A stretch of 64,000 nt of DNA, from assembly GCF_016587375.1 (NCBI RefSeq), contig NZ_BNJG01000001.1, positions 3,168,001 through 3,232,000 on the forward strand, given 5' to 3'. A model generated the notes under the pieces. It was not told the origin of the DNA. It saw only the letters and a program-made list of their open reading frames with translations, and ran no database searches. Below are positions 1 to 7,913 of the stretch, piece by piece. The translations under genes were made by a program, and so were the position numbers. Every line of letters begins with the position of its first letter. Position 1 is the stretch's first letter. This stretch comes from Ktedonobacter robiniae. Its GTDB lineage: Bacteria > Chloroflexota > Ktedonobacteria > Ktedonobacterales > Ktedonobacteraceae.

Positions 1-246
1 GCGCTACCATTAGTAGGAACTATACATTTATCTGTTTCATGCTATACTATAGTATGTCTCTTTAACTCCTGTTGCAGAACTCAGGGGCATGGCAGCGATG
101 CTAGCAGCGACGTCCCTATTACTCACCTTCTTACAGACATATGTTGGACTGTATTTGTAGGCGCAAGTTGTGTTGTTTGTCTTTGTAATGCGTTTGGGTG
201 AACAGGTCTTGTCGCGCCCCCGCGACACTGAGCAAAGGGGTTTCAT
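1..246. other. Leader region upstream of the first SRPBCC gene
   Basis: No gene is seen here. There is a 12-bp perfect palindrome at 44-55 (ATACTATAGTAT) that could be an operator. A 7-bp hairpin with a C4 loop (TGTCGCG / CGCGACA, 210-227) lies just before the ribosome binding site AAAGGGG at about 235-241. Their roles are unknown. Confidence 0.4.
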
Positions 247-1272
247 ATGGTAGAGCATAGTGCATCGGTGACGGTCAAAGCCCCGGTCCACCAGGTTTAT
301 GAACTCTTTACGCACTTCAATGACTTCCCCAAATTTATGCGCTTCGTCAAAGAGGTGACCTATTATGACGATCAGCGTAGCCACTGGGTTGTGCAGATGT
401 TGGGGCGTCATGAGTGGGATGCGGTTAACGAGGATTGGATTCCAGACAAGCAGGTTGGTTGGCGCTCAGTTCGCGGCTTAAAAAATGGCGGACGCGTCAA
501 ATTCCGTGCGCTGAACCCGCAAAGTACAGAAGTCGCGGTATATATCTACTATGTCCCGCCTACGGGTACGCTGGGACGCCTGGGTGAAAACCTGGGGGTG
601 AATAGTTACATCGATACCGTGTTGCAGACCGAGTTGACCCATTTCGCGCGCATGGTCGAGGAGGCTCCAGAGGGGGCGCTCGATCCTATGTCATCACACT
701 ACCTCTTCCATAAAGAGAGCGTGGTGTCTCGCGGCGAGATGACAGAGCGCCAGCGGCTCTCCATGCAACATGATCCGATGATGACGGCCCAGGCCCTAAC
801 AGAACGCGAGCAGCGCATCGCGCAGGAGAAGGACCGCAAGCAGCGCCAGTTTCAGCAGACAAGCGAAGTGACGCGTTTGCGCCTGGAACGCGAGAAGCAG
901 GCCCGCGAGGCGTTTCTCAAGAGCTTGGAGGAGGCACGCCAGGAAAAGCTGCAAGCCATGGCTAATGTTATTGCGGATGAGCCCCTGGAAACTTATGCGC
1001 CACACCCGGTCTATGATACGTTGGGAGGTCGCCACGCGGGCCTGGAGCGCACCAACTTTGGTGATAAGGATTCTCTGCGCCCGCGTTATCCCTGGTATAC
1101 TCAGGACCCGATGATGTCGCGCTTGCCTCCCAAGGAGAAGAATCCTGAGCAGAAATCTGTCGAGGATCTCTACGAAGAGTCGCCCTGGATGATGCTTATT
1201 CGCGGCAATCGCGATGTCTGCATTCTTAGCGACTACTATGAGCCCGGTAGTAGCGCCAATCCATCCCAGTAG
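247..1272 (+). CDS. SRPBCC-fold protein with charged C-terminal extension (copy 1)
   Basis: Residues about 1-140 look like an SRPBCC / polyketide-cyclase-like (START-fold) domain of the COG5637 type: the SVTVKAPVHQVYELFTHFND start, FPKFMRFVKEV, and a WIPDKQVGWRS strand. Such domains bind hydrophobic ligands in a cavity; the ligand here is unknown. The remaining ~200 residues are not part of the usual domain: a linker with HDPMMT, a strongly charged probable coiled coil (about 190-250, rich in E, R, K and Q), then PHPVYDTLGGR and QDPM motifs. No signal peptide or membrane segment is seen. The ATG at 247 follows AAAGGGG. The next gene is a paralogue with the same architecture. A long hairpin follows 12 bp after the stop. 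Confidence 0.8.
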   Translation: MVEHSASVTVKAPVHQVYELFTHFNDFPKFMRFVKEVTYYDDQRSHWVVQMLGRHEWDAVNEDWIPDKQVGWRSVRGLKNGGRVKFRALNPQSTEVAVYIYYVPPTGTLGRLGENLGVNSYIDTVLQTELTHFARMVEEAPEGALDPMSSHYLFHKESVVSRGEMTERQRLSMQHDPMMTAQALTEREQRIAQEKDRKQRQFQQTSEVTRLRLEREKQAREAFLKSLEEARQEKLQAMANVIADEPLETYAPHPVYDTLGGRHAGLERTNFGDKDSLRPRYPWYTQDPMMSRLPPKEKNPEQKSVEDLYEESPWMMLIRGNRDVCILSDYYEPGSSANPSQ

Positions 1273-1283
1273 GGTCATGTAGT

Positions 1284-1345
1284 GGCAAAGAAAAAGGTTG
1301 TGGTTGGTGTGCCTTCGCGCACCAACCACAACCTTTTTCTTTGCC
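1284..1345. terminator. Long perfect hairpin, 26-bp stem
   Basis: Arms 1284-1309 and 1320-1345 are perfectly complementary around a 10-nt loop. It starts 12 bp after the stop of the first SRPBCC gene and has no U-tract beyond the stem, although the right arm itself is T-rich near its end. It belongs to the window-wide set of long 3' hairpins. Confidence 0.75.
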
Positions 1346-1436
1346 CGAAACTTCTCTAGCTTATGATGCGTGCTAAGAGATACATCATTGGTAGTTTGGT
1401 AATGTGAGAAGGTGAGGAGATGAGGAGAGATATCTT

Positions 1437-2492
1437 ATGGCAGAACATCATGTTTCCGTCACCGTTCGTGCGCCTGTACAGCAGGTCTATGCCTTGTTTA
1501 CGCATTTCAACGATTTCCCCAAGTTTATGCGTTTTGTGAAGGAAGTGACCTACTATGATGACCAGCGTAGCCATTGGGTGGTCCAGGTTGGAGGACGACA
1601 CGAATGGGACGCGGTTAATGAGGGCTGGATTCCTAACCAGCAGATTGGCTGGCGCTCAATAGATGGGCTGCAAAATACCGGTCGCGTCAAATTTACTCCG
1701 GTTGGTACTGGACAGACGATGGTGGATGTGTTCCTCAATTACACCCCACCTGCGGGTGCCCTCGGGGTCACCGTCGAGAAATTAGGCATGGACTCACATT
1801 TTCAGTCGGTCTTAGAAGAGGACATGCAGCATTTCGCGCGTATGGTTGAGGAGGCGCCCCCAGGCGCGCTTGATCCTATGTCATCGCACTATCTCTTCCA
1901 CGAGGGGAGCGCCGTCGCGCGTGGCGAAGCCACCAGTCGCCAGGAAGAATCCATGGCGCACGATCCGATGATGACCGAAGAGCGCCTTCGTGAGCGCGAT
2001 ACAACCATCACCCGGCAGCAGGCCGCGTCCTATAGCGAGGAGCAGCGTTGCCAGGCAGAAGAGCAGGCGCGTTTACAGCAGGTGGAGCGTGCGAGCGCCG
2101 AGCAGGAGGCGGTACTGCGCGAGCAAGACAGGCGCAATCGCCAGGAGGCTGCGGCCCGGCGCTCGCAGGAAGCGGCCATGGAGAAACCCCGCGAGCCACA
2201 TCCGGTGTATGATACGCTTGGTGGGCGCAATGCCGCCATGGCCAATACGGCCTTTGGTGACCAGGACGCGCGTAACGAGCGCTTTCCCCAGCATAATCAG
2301 GATCCGATGAAGGCGCGTGCGACCTACGAGGATGCTGGCATGACTCGGACGCCCGTCGAGGGCGAAGAGATCGCCTCTCCCTGGGAGAGCCAGATTCATG
2401 GGCGCCCCTTCGATGTTGAGGAGGAGGGCCAGCGCCCCCTTGAAGAAGGCAAGACCCACAGACAGCAGGAGCAGCGCGATCTGAACGAGTGA
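1437..2492 (+). CDS. SRPBCC-fold protein with charged C-terminal extension (copy 2)
   Basis: Paralogue of the preceding gene. The first ~140 residues are nearly superimposable (FPKFMRFVKEVTYYDDQRSH is shared exactly), followed by the MVEEAP-GALDPMSSHYLFH linker and HDPMMT. A Gln/Glu/Arg-rich probable coiled coil (about 185-250) comes next, then PHPVYDTLGGR, a FGDQD segment and QDPM. Conservation of these C-terminal motifs while the coiled coil has diverged suggests they are functional contacts rather than filler (inference). The ATG at 1437 is preceded by a purine-rich GAGGAG-type ribosome binding site. The stop codon touches the left arm of a shared hairpin with the convergent histidine kinase. 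Function is unknown beyond probable hydrophobic-ligand binding. Confidence 0.8.
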   Translation: MAEHHVSVTVRAPVQQVYALFTHFNDFPKFMRFVKEVTYYDDQRSHWVVQVGGRHEWDAVNEGWIPNQQIGWRSIDGLQNTGRVKFTPVGTGQTMVDVFLNYTPPAGALGVTVEKLGMDSHFQSVLEEDMQHFARMVEEAPPGALDPMSSHYLFHEGSAVARGEATSRQEESMAHDPMMTEERLRERDTTITRQQAASYSEEQRCQAEEQARLQQVERASAEQEAVLREQDRRNRQEAAARRSQEAAMEKPREPHPVYDTLGGRNAAMANTAFGDQDARNERFPQHNQDPMKARATYEDAGMTRTPVEGEEIASPWESQIHGRPFDVEEEGQRPLEEGKTHRQQEQRDLNE

Positions 2493-2554
2493 GATAAGAG
2501 ATGTGGTACACCCAGGCAGCCACATGTTGCCTGGGTGTACCACATCTCTTATCT
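2492..2554. terminator. Long perfect hairpin between convergent genes, 27-bp stem
   Basis: Arms 2492-2518 and 2528-2554 pair perfectly with a 9-nt loop. The left arm begins in the stop codon of the SRPBCC gene and the right arm reaches the stop codon of the histidine kinase, so one element probably serves both transcripts. Confidence 0.8.
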
Positions 2555-3566
2555 ATGCAATAAAGGGAAGCGTGAACCAGAAGGTAGAACCCTCTCCCTG
2601 GATGCTATCGACGCCGACGCGCCCACCATGCCGCTCGATGATGGTGCGGCAGATATGCAGGCCAAGTCCAAGACCTACGCCAGAGCCATTTTGCACGCTA
2701 ATGCCTGGGACGCGGTAGAAGCGTTGCCAGAGCTGAGCTTGCTCCTCGGCCGATATGCCTGGGCCAGCATCTTGAACCGCGACCTTGACTTCTTGCGCGG
2801 TCGAGGAAATAGCTACGTTGACCCCTGTCTCGGGGGCTGAGTACTTGAGGGCATTGGTCAGGTAGTTGGTGATGACCTGCCCGATCCGGTCTGGATCAGC
2901 CTCGATAAGAATTTCCTGTGTGCATGAGAAGTTGTCCAATACAATCAAGCGTTTCGGCCAGGCCGCGCGCTGATCCTCGACGGCCTCTTTGATTATGGTG
3001 ATCAGATCACCCTCTTGAAAGTGTAGTTCAAGGCGATTGGCCTGGATGCGTGAGATATCGAGGAGGTCGCCAACCAGGCGATTTTGTACGCGTACCTGGC
3101 GCTCGGCGCGCTCCAACATTTCGCGGATGACGTCGACTTTATTCGCAAAATCTTCTCTGGTGTCATCCAGGCGGAAGGCCTTCAGGCGACGTTTGGCCAG
3201 CTGAATATTGCCATTGATAGTCGTTAAAGGCGTGCGTAGTTCGTGGCTGGCGATGCCTAAAAATTCGTCCATGCGCTGGTTGGCATCGAGCAAGGCATTG
3301 ATGTTGTCCTGGGCCTCAGTAAGCTCTTCTATCAGGCAATCACGCTCATTCAGGACTGTATGCAGGCGTGTTTCTAACGCCTTGCGAACCTCCTTTTCCT
3401 GGTGGAGGGCAAGGTTCTGTTCCTGCTGCATTTTCTCCAGCTCAGCAATACGCACGCGCAACGCGCGCACCTCCTGGTAGTTTGTCTGTTCCTCTTGGAC
3501 TGAACCTTCCAAAGGTTCATCTCCTTTGAATAGTTCTGTAACACGCCTGGCTAGTGATGAGCTCAT
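2553..3566 (-). CDS. Soluble sensor histidine kinase
   Basis: Two-component histidine kinase of about 337 residues. An N-terminal coiled coil (about residues 30-95, heptad-like Glu/Leu/Arg) leads into the dimerisation/phosphoacceptor helix with SHELRTPL (His near residue 108). The HATPase domain follows: N-box NYLTNALKYS, G1 DAGPGIS, F-box FYR and G2 GVGLGLGLHI. No transmembrane segment, PAS or GAF domain is visible, so it should be cytosolic and its input is unknown. No response regulator gene is adjacent. I chose the ATG at 3566 (MSSSLARR), preceded by AGGA. The open frame continues to 3704, but that extension is translated from an interspersed repeat and is unlikely to be protein. Confidence 0.88.
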   Translation of the reverse strand: MSSSLARRVTELFKGDEPLEGSVQEEQTNYQEVRALRVRIAELEKMQQEQNLALHQEKEVRKALETRLHTVLNERDCLIEELTEAQDNINALLDANQRMDEFLGIASHELRTPLTTINGNIQLAKRRLKAFRLDDTREDFANKVDVIREMLERAERQVRVQNRLVGDLLDISRIQANRLELHFQEGDLITIIKEAVEDQRAAWPKRLIVLDNFSCTQEILIEADPDRIGQVITNYLTNALKYSAPETGVNVAISSTAQEVKVAVQDAGPGISAEEQAQLWQRFYRVPGISVQNGSGVGLGLGLHICRTIIERHGGRVGVDSIQGEGSTFWFTLPFIA

Positions 3567-3639
3567 ATATCCTGTTTCTCGCAGTTTTCGCTTTATGCCC
3601 ATGAATGAGAAATCCGTTTGGCGCGCTGTGGCGCAAGCT

Positions 3640-3738
3640 CTTATGCGGAAACCAACCCCCATTCGGGGACGCGGCGTCACTCTTGTGACTAGTGCTTCCC
3701 CCATTCGGGGACAAGCGCGCTCAGGTTTCCTAATAGGC
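3640..3738 (+). repeat. MITE/REP-like element, copy 1
   Basis: Begins CTTATGCGGAAACC and ends GGTTTCCTAATAGG, an imperfect inverted terminal repeat. It carries two internal CCCCCATTCGGGGAC modules and a GTCAC...GTGAC hairpin. The same element recurs at five other places in the window. Confidence 0.75.
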
Positions 3739-3990
3739 AGTAACTGTCCTTTACTAGTAATCGTTGCCTATTCACTACTATTCTTAATCGCCAGCACAAA
3801 TTCAGCATAATGGGGCGAGGTAATAAAAAGGCTTAAACCTAAGGAGCTTTTAGCAGATGGTATGTGTATTATACCACTTACCTGTGCGGTTTTTCCCTGG
3901 TCCGGTCTGTGTTGCGGCTGTTAAGCTCTTAAATAAGCAGGATATCCCCAGGTATAAGCCTGTTTGCCTGTATATGACTTTGTAGCTAGC

Positions 3991-4040
3991 CATCCGGCGC
4001 TGCGAGGGACTGCGCGGCCCCTCGCAGCGTCGGTTGGATG
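3991..4040. terminator. Imperfect hairpin downstream of the nucleotidyltransferase gene
   Basis: CGCTGCGAGGG pairs with CCCTCGCAGCG around a short GC-rich loop, and outer CATCC pairs with GGATG across mismatches. It lies about 70 bp beyond the stop of the leftward gene ending at 4109. The rest of 3739-4108 shows no gene. Confidence 0.5.
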
Positions 4041-4108
4041 GTACATTCTTGGGCTGATTTGCTTTTGTCATGTAGACAAAGGGGGAGGCGCCTCCGTTTG
4101 TTTTTTGC

Positions 4109-4921
4109 TCAATGAAATTGATAGCTCATCAGTTCTCTCTGTTGTGTCCAGGTAGGTTGCGTATGCAGGCGTTCGTCGATGAGTTGGAGGAAGTGGACGC
4201 CTGCGGAGATGGTTTGTAGGGCCGCTCGGGTGGTGTGTGGCTGGGAGAAATAGCTGGATATTTGCTTGTGGAAATGGCGTATGGCCTGGCCGAGAGCCTG
4301 GTTCTCTGGTAGGAGGGCGAGCACTTTGTCCTTGGGGAGACTCCAGATGGCGAAGGGCTGGCCTGTCTCGATGGAAATGTAGCTATAGAGGATGGGCCAG
4401 ACGCTGGTGCAGAGAAAGCGGACGGAGCGTTCAAGTTTGCCAGCCCCGTGGTGGAGCATGTCTTCGGCTGGCTCGCTGATAGCTTTGGGCAGGCGCTTCA
4501 GGGTGGCGCGACATTTCTCCAGAGTTTCGGTCTCGCTCATTTCCTGGGCGGGAAGTTTTCCAGCTAGCATATGATAGGTGCCGGGGATAGGCCTGGACCA
4601 GTCATCGGGGCGGTTTCCTCCCGCCTCTACAGTGAGGATATAGGTCTGAAAATATTGGAAGGGGGCTGGATCTATGCGCGATAGGTCTTCTTGAATGGCT
4701 TGTCCAATCTCTAAAGGGAGTTCGCCATAGAACGAGAGAGCCTCTCCGCGCAAAAAGAGCTTAAAATCAATGTCGCTGCATCCAGGAATGTAGCCCCCTT
4801 TGTAGGCTGAGCCATGCAGGGCCAGGGCGATAAACCAGGGTTGGGTATGTTTGTAGTAAACTTCAGCGGCGGCCAATACAAGGGGGCGGACGAGCGGATC
4901 AAGTGGGGTGACATCAAACAT
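4109..4921 (-). CDS. Nucleotidyltransferase-fold protein
   Basis: The N-terminal half carries the DNA polymerase-beta-type nucleotidyltransferase signature: a GSAYKGGYIPGCSDIDF segment, i.e. G-S-x(8)-SDID with the two metal-binding aspartates. The family includes aminoglycoside nucleotidyltransferases and uncharacterised 'minimal' enzymes; the substrate here cannot be told. The C-terminal part is mostly helical, with no recognised domain. I preferred the ATG at 4921 because GGAG stands 8 nt upstream; ATGs at 4927 and 5005 are also in frame. It stands alone, divergent from endonuclease III. Family assignment is fairly sure; function is not. Confidence 0.7.
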   Translation of the reverse strand: MFDVTPLDPLVRPLVLAAAEVYYKHTQPWFIALALHGSAYKGGYIPGCSDIDFKLFLRGEALSFYGELPLEIGQAIQEDLSRIDPAPFQYFQTYILTVEAGGNRPDDWSRPIPGTYHMLAGKLPAQEMSETETLEKCRATLKRLPKAISEPAEDMLHHGAGKLERSVRFLCTSVWPILYSYISIETGQPFAIWSLPKDKVLALLPENQALGQAIRHFHKQISSYFSQPHTTRAALQTISAGVHFLQLIDERLHTQPTWTQQRELMSYQFH

Positions 4922-5083
4922 GCGCATATCTCCATCTGCTGGTAAAAGCTGGACGATGATTATCGGACTGCCATTATAGTACATACGTTTTATTCGCCGC
5001 CACATTCCTGCTACAATGAGGTCAGGCAGAAAGAAGCATAAGATATACTTTTCTACGAGGACAGAAAGGATGTGTGTAGTTAC

Positions 5084-5746
5084 ATGAGTAGTTCCCTCTC
5101 ATCCGGGGTACAGGTTGGCTCCGGCGAGCAGGTACAGGCCATTATCGACGAGCTATATCGCCTCTATCCCCAGGCGCGCTATGAGTTAGATTTCACAACT
5201 CCATTGGAGCTATTTGTTGCGACCCAGCTCGCGGCCCAGTGTACCGATGAACGCGTCAATGCCGTCACGAAGACGCTTTTCCAGAAGTACCGTAGCGCCG
5301 CCGATTACGCGAGGGCCAATCAGGAGGAGCTGGAGCAGGATGTCAAGCAGACTGGCTTCTACCGTAAGAAGGCTAACCAACTGCGTGTCTCCTGTCAGTA
5401 CCTGCTCGATCACTATGGTGGCGAGGTGCCAGGAACGATGGCGGAGCTGGTGCGTATCCCCGGTATCGCGCGTAAGACGGCCAATGTGATCCTGGGGAAT
5501 GCCTTTGGCGTGGTGGATGGCTTTATCGTGGATACCCACGTGGATCGGCTCTCAAAGCGCTTTGGCTGGTCGAATCAGAACGATATCGTTAAAATCGAGC
5601 GTGATTTGATGGCGCTGGTGCCGCGCGAGCATTGGATGGAGGCGGCCCATCGCATTATCTATCATGGCCGCGCAGTCTGTAACGCGCGCAAGCCACTCTG
5701 CGCCCAGTGCACGCTTGCCAGCTACTGCCCCTCGGCCAACCTGTAG
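5084..5746 (+). CDS. nth: Endonuclease III (DNA glycosylase/AP lyase)
   Basis: Base-excision repair enzyme removing oxidised pyrimidines and cleaving the abasic site. The helix-hairpin-helix is seen as RIPGIARKTANVILG with the catalytic lysine (RKTAN), and the catalytic aspartate lies in VDTHVDRLSKRFG. The C-terminal [4Fe-4S] cluster motif is complete with the canonical C-x6-C-x2-C-x5-C spacing. Length (about 220) matches the family. The start is uncertain: ATG 5084 lies 13 nt from AAGGA, while an in-frame GTG at 5072 is almost on top of it. One oddity is GIARK where most homologues have G-V-G-R-K. A long nested inverted repeat begins at the stop codon. Confidence 0.95.
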   Translation: MSSSLSSGVQVGSGEQVQAIIDELYRLYPQARYELDFTTPLELFVATQLAAQCTDERVNAVTKTLFQKYRSAADYARANQEELEQDVKQTGFYRKKANQLRVSCQYLLDHYGGEVPGTMAELVRIPGIARKTANVILGNAFGVVDGFIVDTHVDRLSKRFGWSNQNDIVKIERDLMALVPREHWMEAAHRIIYHGRAVCNARKPLCAQCTLASYCPSANL

Positions 5747-5842
5747 GGTCCATGCTGGCATGGACTCCGAGCGAAGCGATATCCCTCCATGTAGTGGTAT
5801 CGGCCTGCGGGCCGGGCGAGTCCATGCCAGCATGGACCCTAC
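5743..5842. repeat. Nested inverted repeat (25-bp arms, each arm itself a hairpin)
   Basis: Arms 5743-5767 and 5818-5842 are perfectly complementary around a 50-nt spacer. Each arm also contains its own palindrome, GTCCATGC-2 nt-GCATGGAC (5748-5765 and 5820-5837), so it can fold as one long stem or as two small ones. The left arm includes the end of the nth stop codon. Confidence 0.75.
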
Positions 5843-5862
5843 AACTTGTTTCGCGCATAAAA

Positions 5863-5893
5863 AGAGTCCGCCAGGCTTTTTCCTGCGGACTCT
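5863..5893. terminator. Short hairpin with 9-bp stem
   Basis: AGAGTCCGC (5863-5871) pairs with GCGGACTCT (5885-5893). It is a candidate secondary terminator for nth. Confidence 0.45.
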
Positions 5894-6010
5894 CTGTGCG
5901 GGCGAATAGGGAGTGGAAATGTAGAACATGGGTTCTATGGTGCGTAGTATACCAGCAAAAAGCTGAAATGACAACCCCTATCCTCATCTTTTAAATGCCA
6001 GGCAAGCAGG

Positions 6011-6026
6011 CGTTTCACGTGAAACA
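6011..6026. promoter_or_regulatory. parS: Near-consensus parS site (ParB binding)
   Basis: The 16-mer at 6011-6026 contains the perfect palindrome GTTTCACGTGAAAC followed by A. It matches the widely conserved chromosomal parS consensus TGTTNCACGTGAAACA at every position except the first base. It is intergenic, between convergent nth and a GNAT gene. ParB/Spo0J binds such sites and loads SMC; they cluster near the replication origin in most bacteria (established). No parA, parB or dnaA gene is in the window. Confidence 0.75.
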
Positions 6027-6057
6027 CTTGAGCTTATGTCCCTGACCGACGTGTGCT

Positions 6058-6579
6058 TTAGCTGCGTTGTTCTGTGAGGTCGATCCAGTAGCGGAGTTTG
6101 CGGATGGGCGAGCCTTCGACGAGGGTGGCGTTCTCGAATTGGCCTCCATTGGCCTCGATCACCTTTTTGGAGCCGATGTTGTTCTCATCGCAGGTGACCA
6201 GGGCGCGAATCAGGCCAATTTTGTGCGCCTCTGCGAGTCCAAGCGCAAGCATCTTTTTGCCGTAGCCCTGGCGCCGCCTGGAGGGGCGAATCTCATATCC
6301 GATATGTCCACCAATTTTTAGCAAGAAGTCATTGAGTTCATGGCGTAGCGAGAGGCGGCCTATAAACTCTTCATGCTCTACCAGCCAGAAATCCGTGGAA
6401 GGTACGGCATAGGGAGAGCGTCGTTGCTGCTGCGCCTGGAGCTGAGCAAGAAAGGAAGTGAAATCGGCTGTGAGGCGCTGCACGTCTTTCTCCATGTGGC
6501 GTCCTTCAAGTTGAAATTCGCGAATCGCCTCAATAAACTGCTGTTTGTACTCATATGATGGTTCAATTAAACGAAGCAT
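6058..6579 (-). CDS. GNAT family N-acetyltransferase (COG3981-like)
   Basis: A 173-residue GNAT fold. The acetyl-CoA pyrophosphate-binding loop is visible as RRRQGYGKKML, followed by the helix and strand ending in ALVTCDENN-IGSKKVIEANGG, the usual motif B. The N-terminal segment RLIEPSYEYKQQFIEAIREF resembles the predicted acetyltransferases of COG3981. The substrate is unknown. The start ATG at 6579 is preceded by AAGGGAT. It probably forms a unit with no other gene: the next GNAT gene ends 57 bp upstream on the same strand, so co-transcription is possible. Confidence 0.85.
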   Translation of the reverse strand: MLRLIEPSYEYKQQFIEAIREFQLEGRHMEKDVQRLTADFTSFLAQLQAQQQRRSPYAVPSTDFWLVEHEEFIGRLSLRHELNDFLLKIGGHIGYEIRPSRRRQGYGKKMLALGLAEAHKIGLIRALVTCDENNIGSKKVIEANGGQFENATLVEGSPIRKLRYWIDLTEQRS

Positions 6580-6636
6580 GAGCCGAGATCCCTTCTGTTC
6601 TTGCGCTATTGAGTTGTAGAGAAATACGTTTTCGGC

Positions 6637-7128
6637 TTAGGCCAGCAAAAACTCTAGCTCTATCTCATCCCGAATAGGGATACCATGTGCTCCAAGCAAA
6701 GGAATGCCTGGTTTAATTTTGCGCGACCCGCTGATCGCGTCGCGATGAACCGCGACCAGGGTGAACCCTCGCTTCTGGTAGAAACGTAACGCGTCGATGT
6801 TATCATTAGTGGTAATGAGCCAGAAGCGTGAGCAATGCTGACGTACGGCCTCTCCTCTCGCGGCTTCAAGGAGAGCCGTGCCGATACCTAGACCGGGGAG
6901 CAGGCTATCCAGGCTTGTCACCTCGCAGTTATGTTCCTGGATATGATAGGTGAGCAGACCGATGCGCTCACCATCGCGGATGGCGATGAAGCCGGGATAG
7001 GTTGTGAGGTCATGTGTGATGCCGCGCGAAATCATGATCGAGTCGCCCCAATGTTCGTGTAAGAACTGGATCAACCATGCTCGATCTTCTGGCGCGAGGG
7101 CGCGAATATAGAATGCTCTCTTTTGCAT
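6637..7128 (-). CDS. GNAT family N-acetyltransferase
   Basis: About 163 residues with a GNAT core: LLPGLGIGTALLEAARGEA (acetyl-CoA-binding loop and helix), then FWLITTNDNIDALRFYQKRG, the typical C-terminal motif. The ending SRKIKPGIPLLGAHGIPIRDEIELEFLL is common to a group of small GNATs of unknown substrate. I chose ATG 7128 (MQKRAFYIR) with AGGA about 10 nt upstream. The open frame continues to 7278 but the extension overlaps a 36-bp hairpin and is not protein-like. It lies in the same orientation as the downstream GNAT gene. Confidence 0.82.
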   Translation of the reverse strand: MQKRAFYIRALAPEDRAWLIQFLHEHWGDSIMISRGITHDLTTYPGFIAIRDGERIGLLTYHIQEHNCEVTSLDSLLPGLGIGTALLEAARGEAVRQHCSRFWLITTNDNIDALRFYQKRGFTLVAVHRDAISGSRKIKPGIPLLGAHGIPIRDEIELEFLLA

Positions 7129-7235
7129 TGCTCTGAATTCCTGGTCAAAGGAGTAAAAACAATCTATACAAATGTGGTGGATAGTATTGTTAAGTATAGC
7201 GCTTTGGGCGGGTGTTGAATAGGGGGTGAGATAAA

Positions 7236-7311
7236 GTTTACGAGTGTATCCGACAAGTTGGAGGGGCCATGCTGACATGGCCCCTCCAACTTGTCGGATA
7301 CACTCGTAAAC
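7236..7311. terminator. Very long perfect hairpin, 36-bp stem, 4-nt loop
   Basis: Arms 7236-7271 and 7276-7311 are perfectly complementary with the loop CTGA. It ends 3 bp before the stop codon of the leftward membrane-protein gene. There is no U-tract. It has the second-longest arms of the set. Confidence 0.85.
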
Positions 7312-7314
7312 TAG

Positions 7315-7758
7315 TTATTTATACCATTGAAACCTTATCTGACTGGTATTAAAAGTAGCACGTACTTCCTGATTAAAAAAGAGGTAGCCCATAATCAGCA
7401 AGGGGGCCAGGCTATTGAGGATGAAGGCTACTGGCGTGTAGACATGCATAAGCCAGAGCACGATATTCTGGATTAAGAGGATTACTTCAAGTGCCAGGGT
7501 TGACCAGAAGGCCCAGCGCTTGAGTGTCCAGAGTCCATACACAAGTGCAAAGGCGTAGATGCTCAAGAAGGCTGAAACGACCCCTAAAGTGAGTAAGAAG
7601 GCGGCGTTGTGATTGGGCATGCGTCCGAATTCTCGGCTTACACTTACAAAGTTGAGCATAGCGCCGATCAGGGCCAGGAGGCCGGAGAAGGCCAGGAAGA
7701 CGGCGATAATGCTAATCCCGATTGGACGTTTACGAGACAGCGTGCTCATATCGCTCAT
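7315..7758 (-). CDS. Small multi-pass membrane protein
   Basis: 147 residues with four hydrophobic stretches: ISIIAVFLAFSGLLALIGAM, LLTLGVVSAFLSIYAFALVY, STLALEVILLIQNIVLWLM and AFILNSLAPLLIMGYLFF. It resembles small uncharacterised membrane proteins; I do not recognise a specific family. A GGGAGGGAT ribosome binding site precedes the ATG at 7758. The C-terminus ends in a charged/aromatic tail. No functional partner is evident. A 36-bp hairpin follows directly after the stop. Confidence 0.75.
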   Translation of the reverse strand: MSDMSTLSRKRPIGISIIAVFLAFSGLLALIGAMLNFVSVSREFGRMPNHNAAFLLTLGVVSAFLSIYAFALVYGLWTLKRWAFWSTLALEVILLIQNIVLWLMHVYTPVAFILNSLAPLLIMGYLFFNQEVRATFNTSQIRFQWYK

Positions 7759-7858
7759 AAGTTATCCCTCCCGTCGTAATAATGCCTATGGACATTGTCC
7801 ATCCCTATTGCAGACAGTGAACGGAGAACTTGAAAATGTGGATGTGTGTATTCTTAGT

Positions 7859-7913
7859 GTAACTCTTCAATGCAAATAAGCGCCGCAGGCGCTTATTTGC
7901 ATTGAAGAGTTAC
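7859..7913. terminator. Long perfect hairpin, 26-bp stem, 3-nt loop
   Basis: Arms 7859-7884 and 7888-7913 pair perfectly. It abuts the stop codon of the ABC ATPase gene ending at 7914. Confidence 0.8.

Noticed and set aside
796..1329. Open frame on the minus strand opposite the first SRPBCC gene
   Set aside because: Opposes a well-supported gene, ends in a hairpin, has no domain; a codon-bias shadow. The same applies to frames opposite the second SRPBCC gene (2008-2543).
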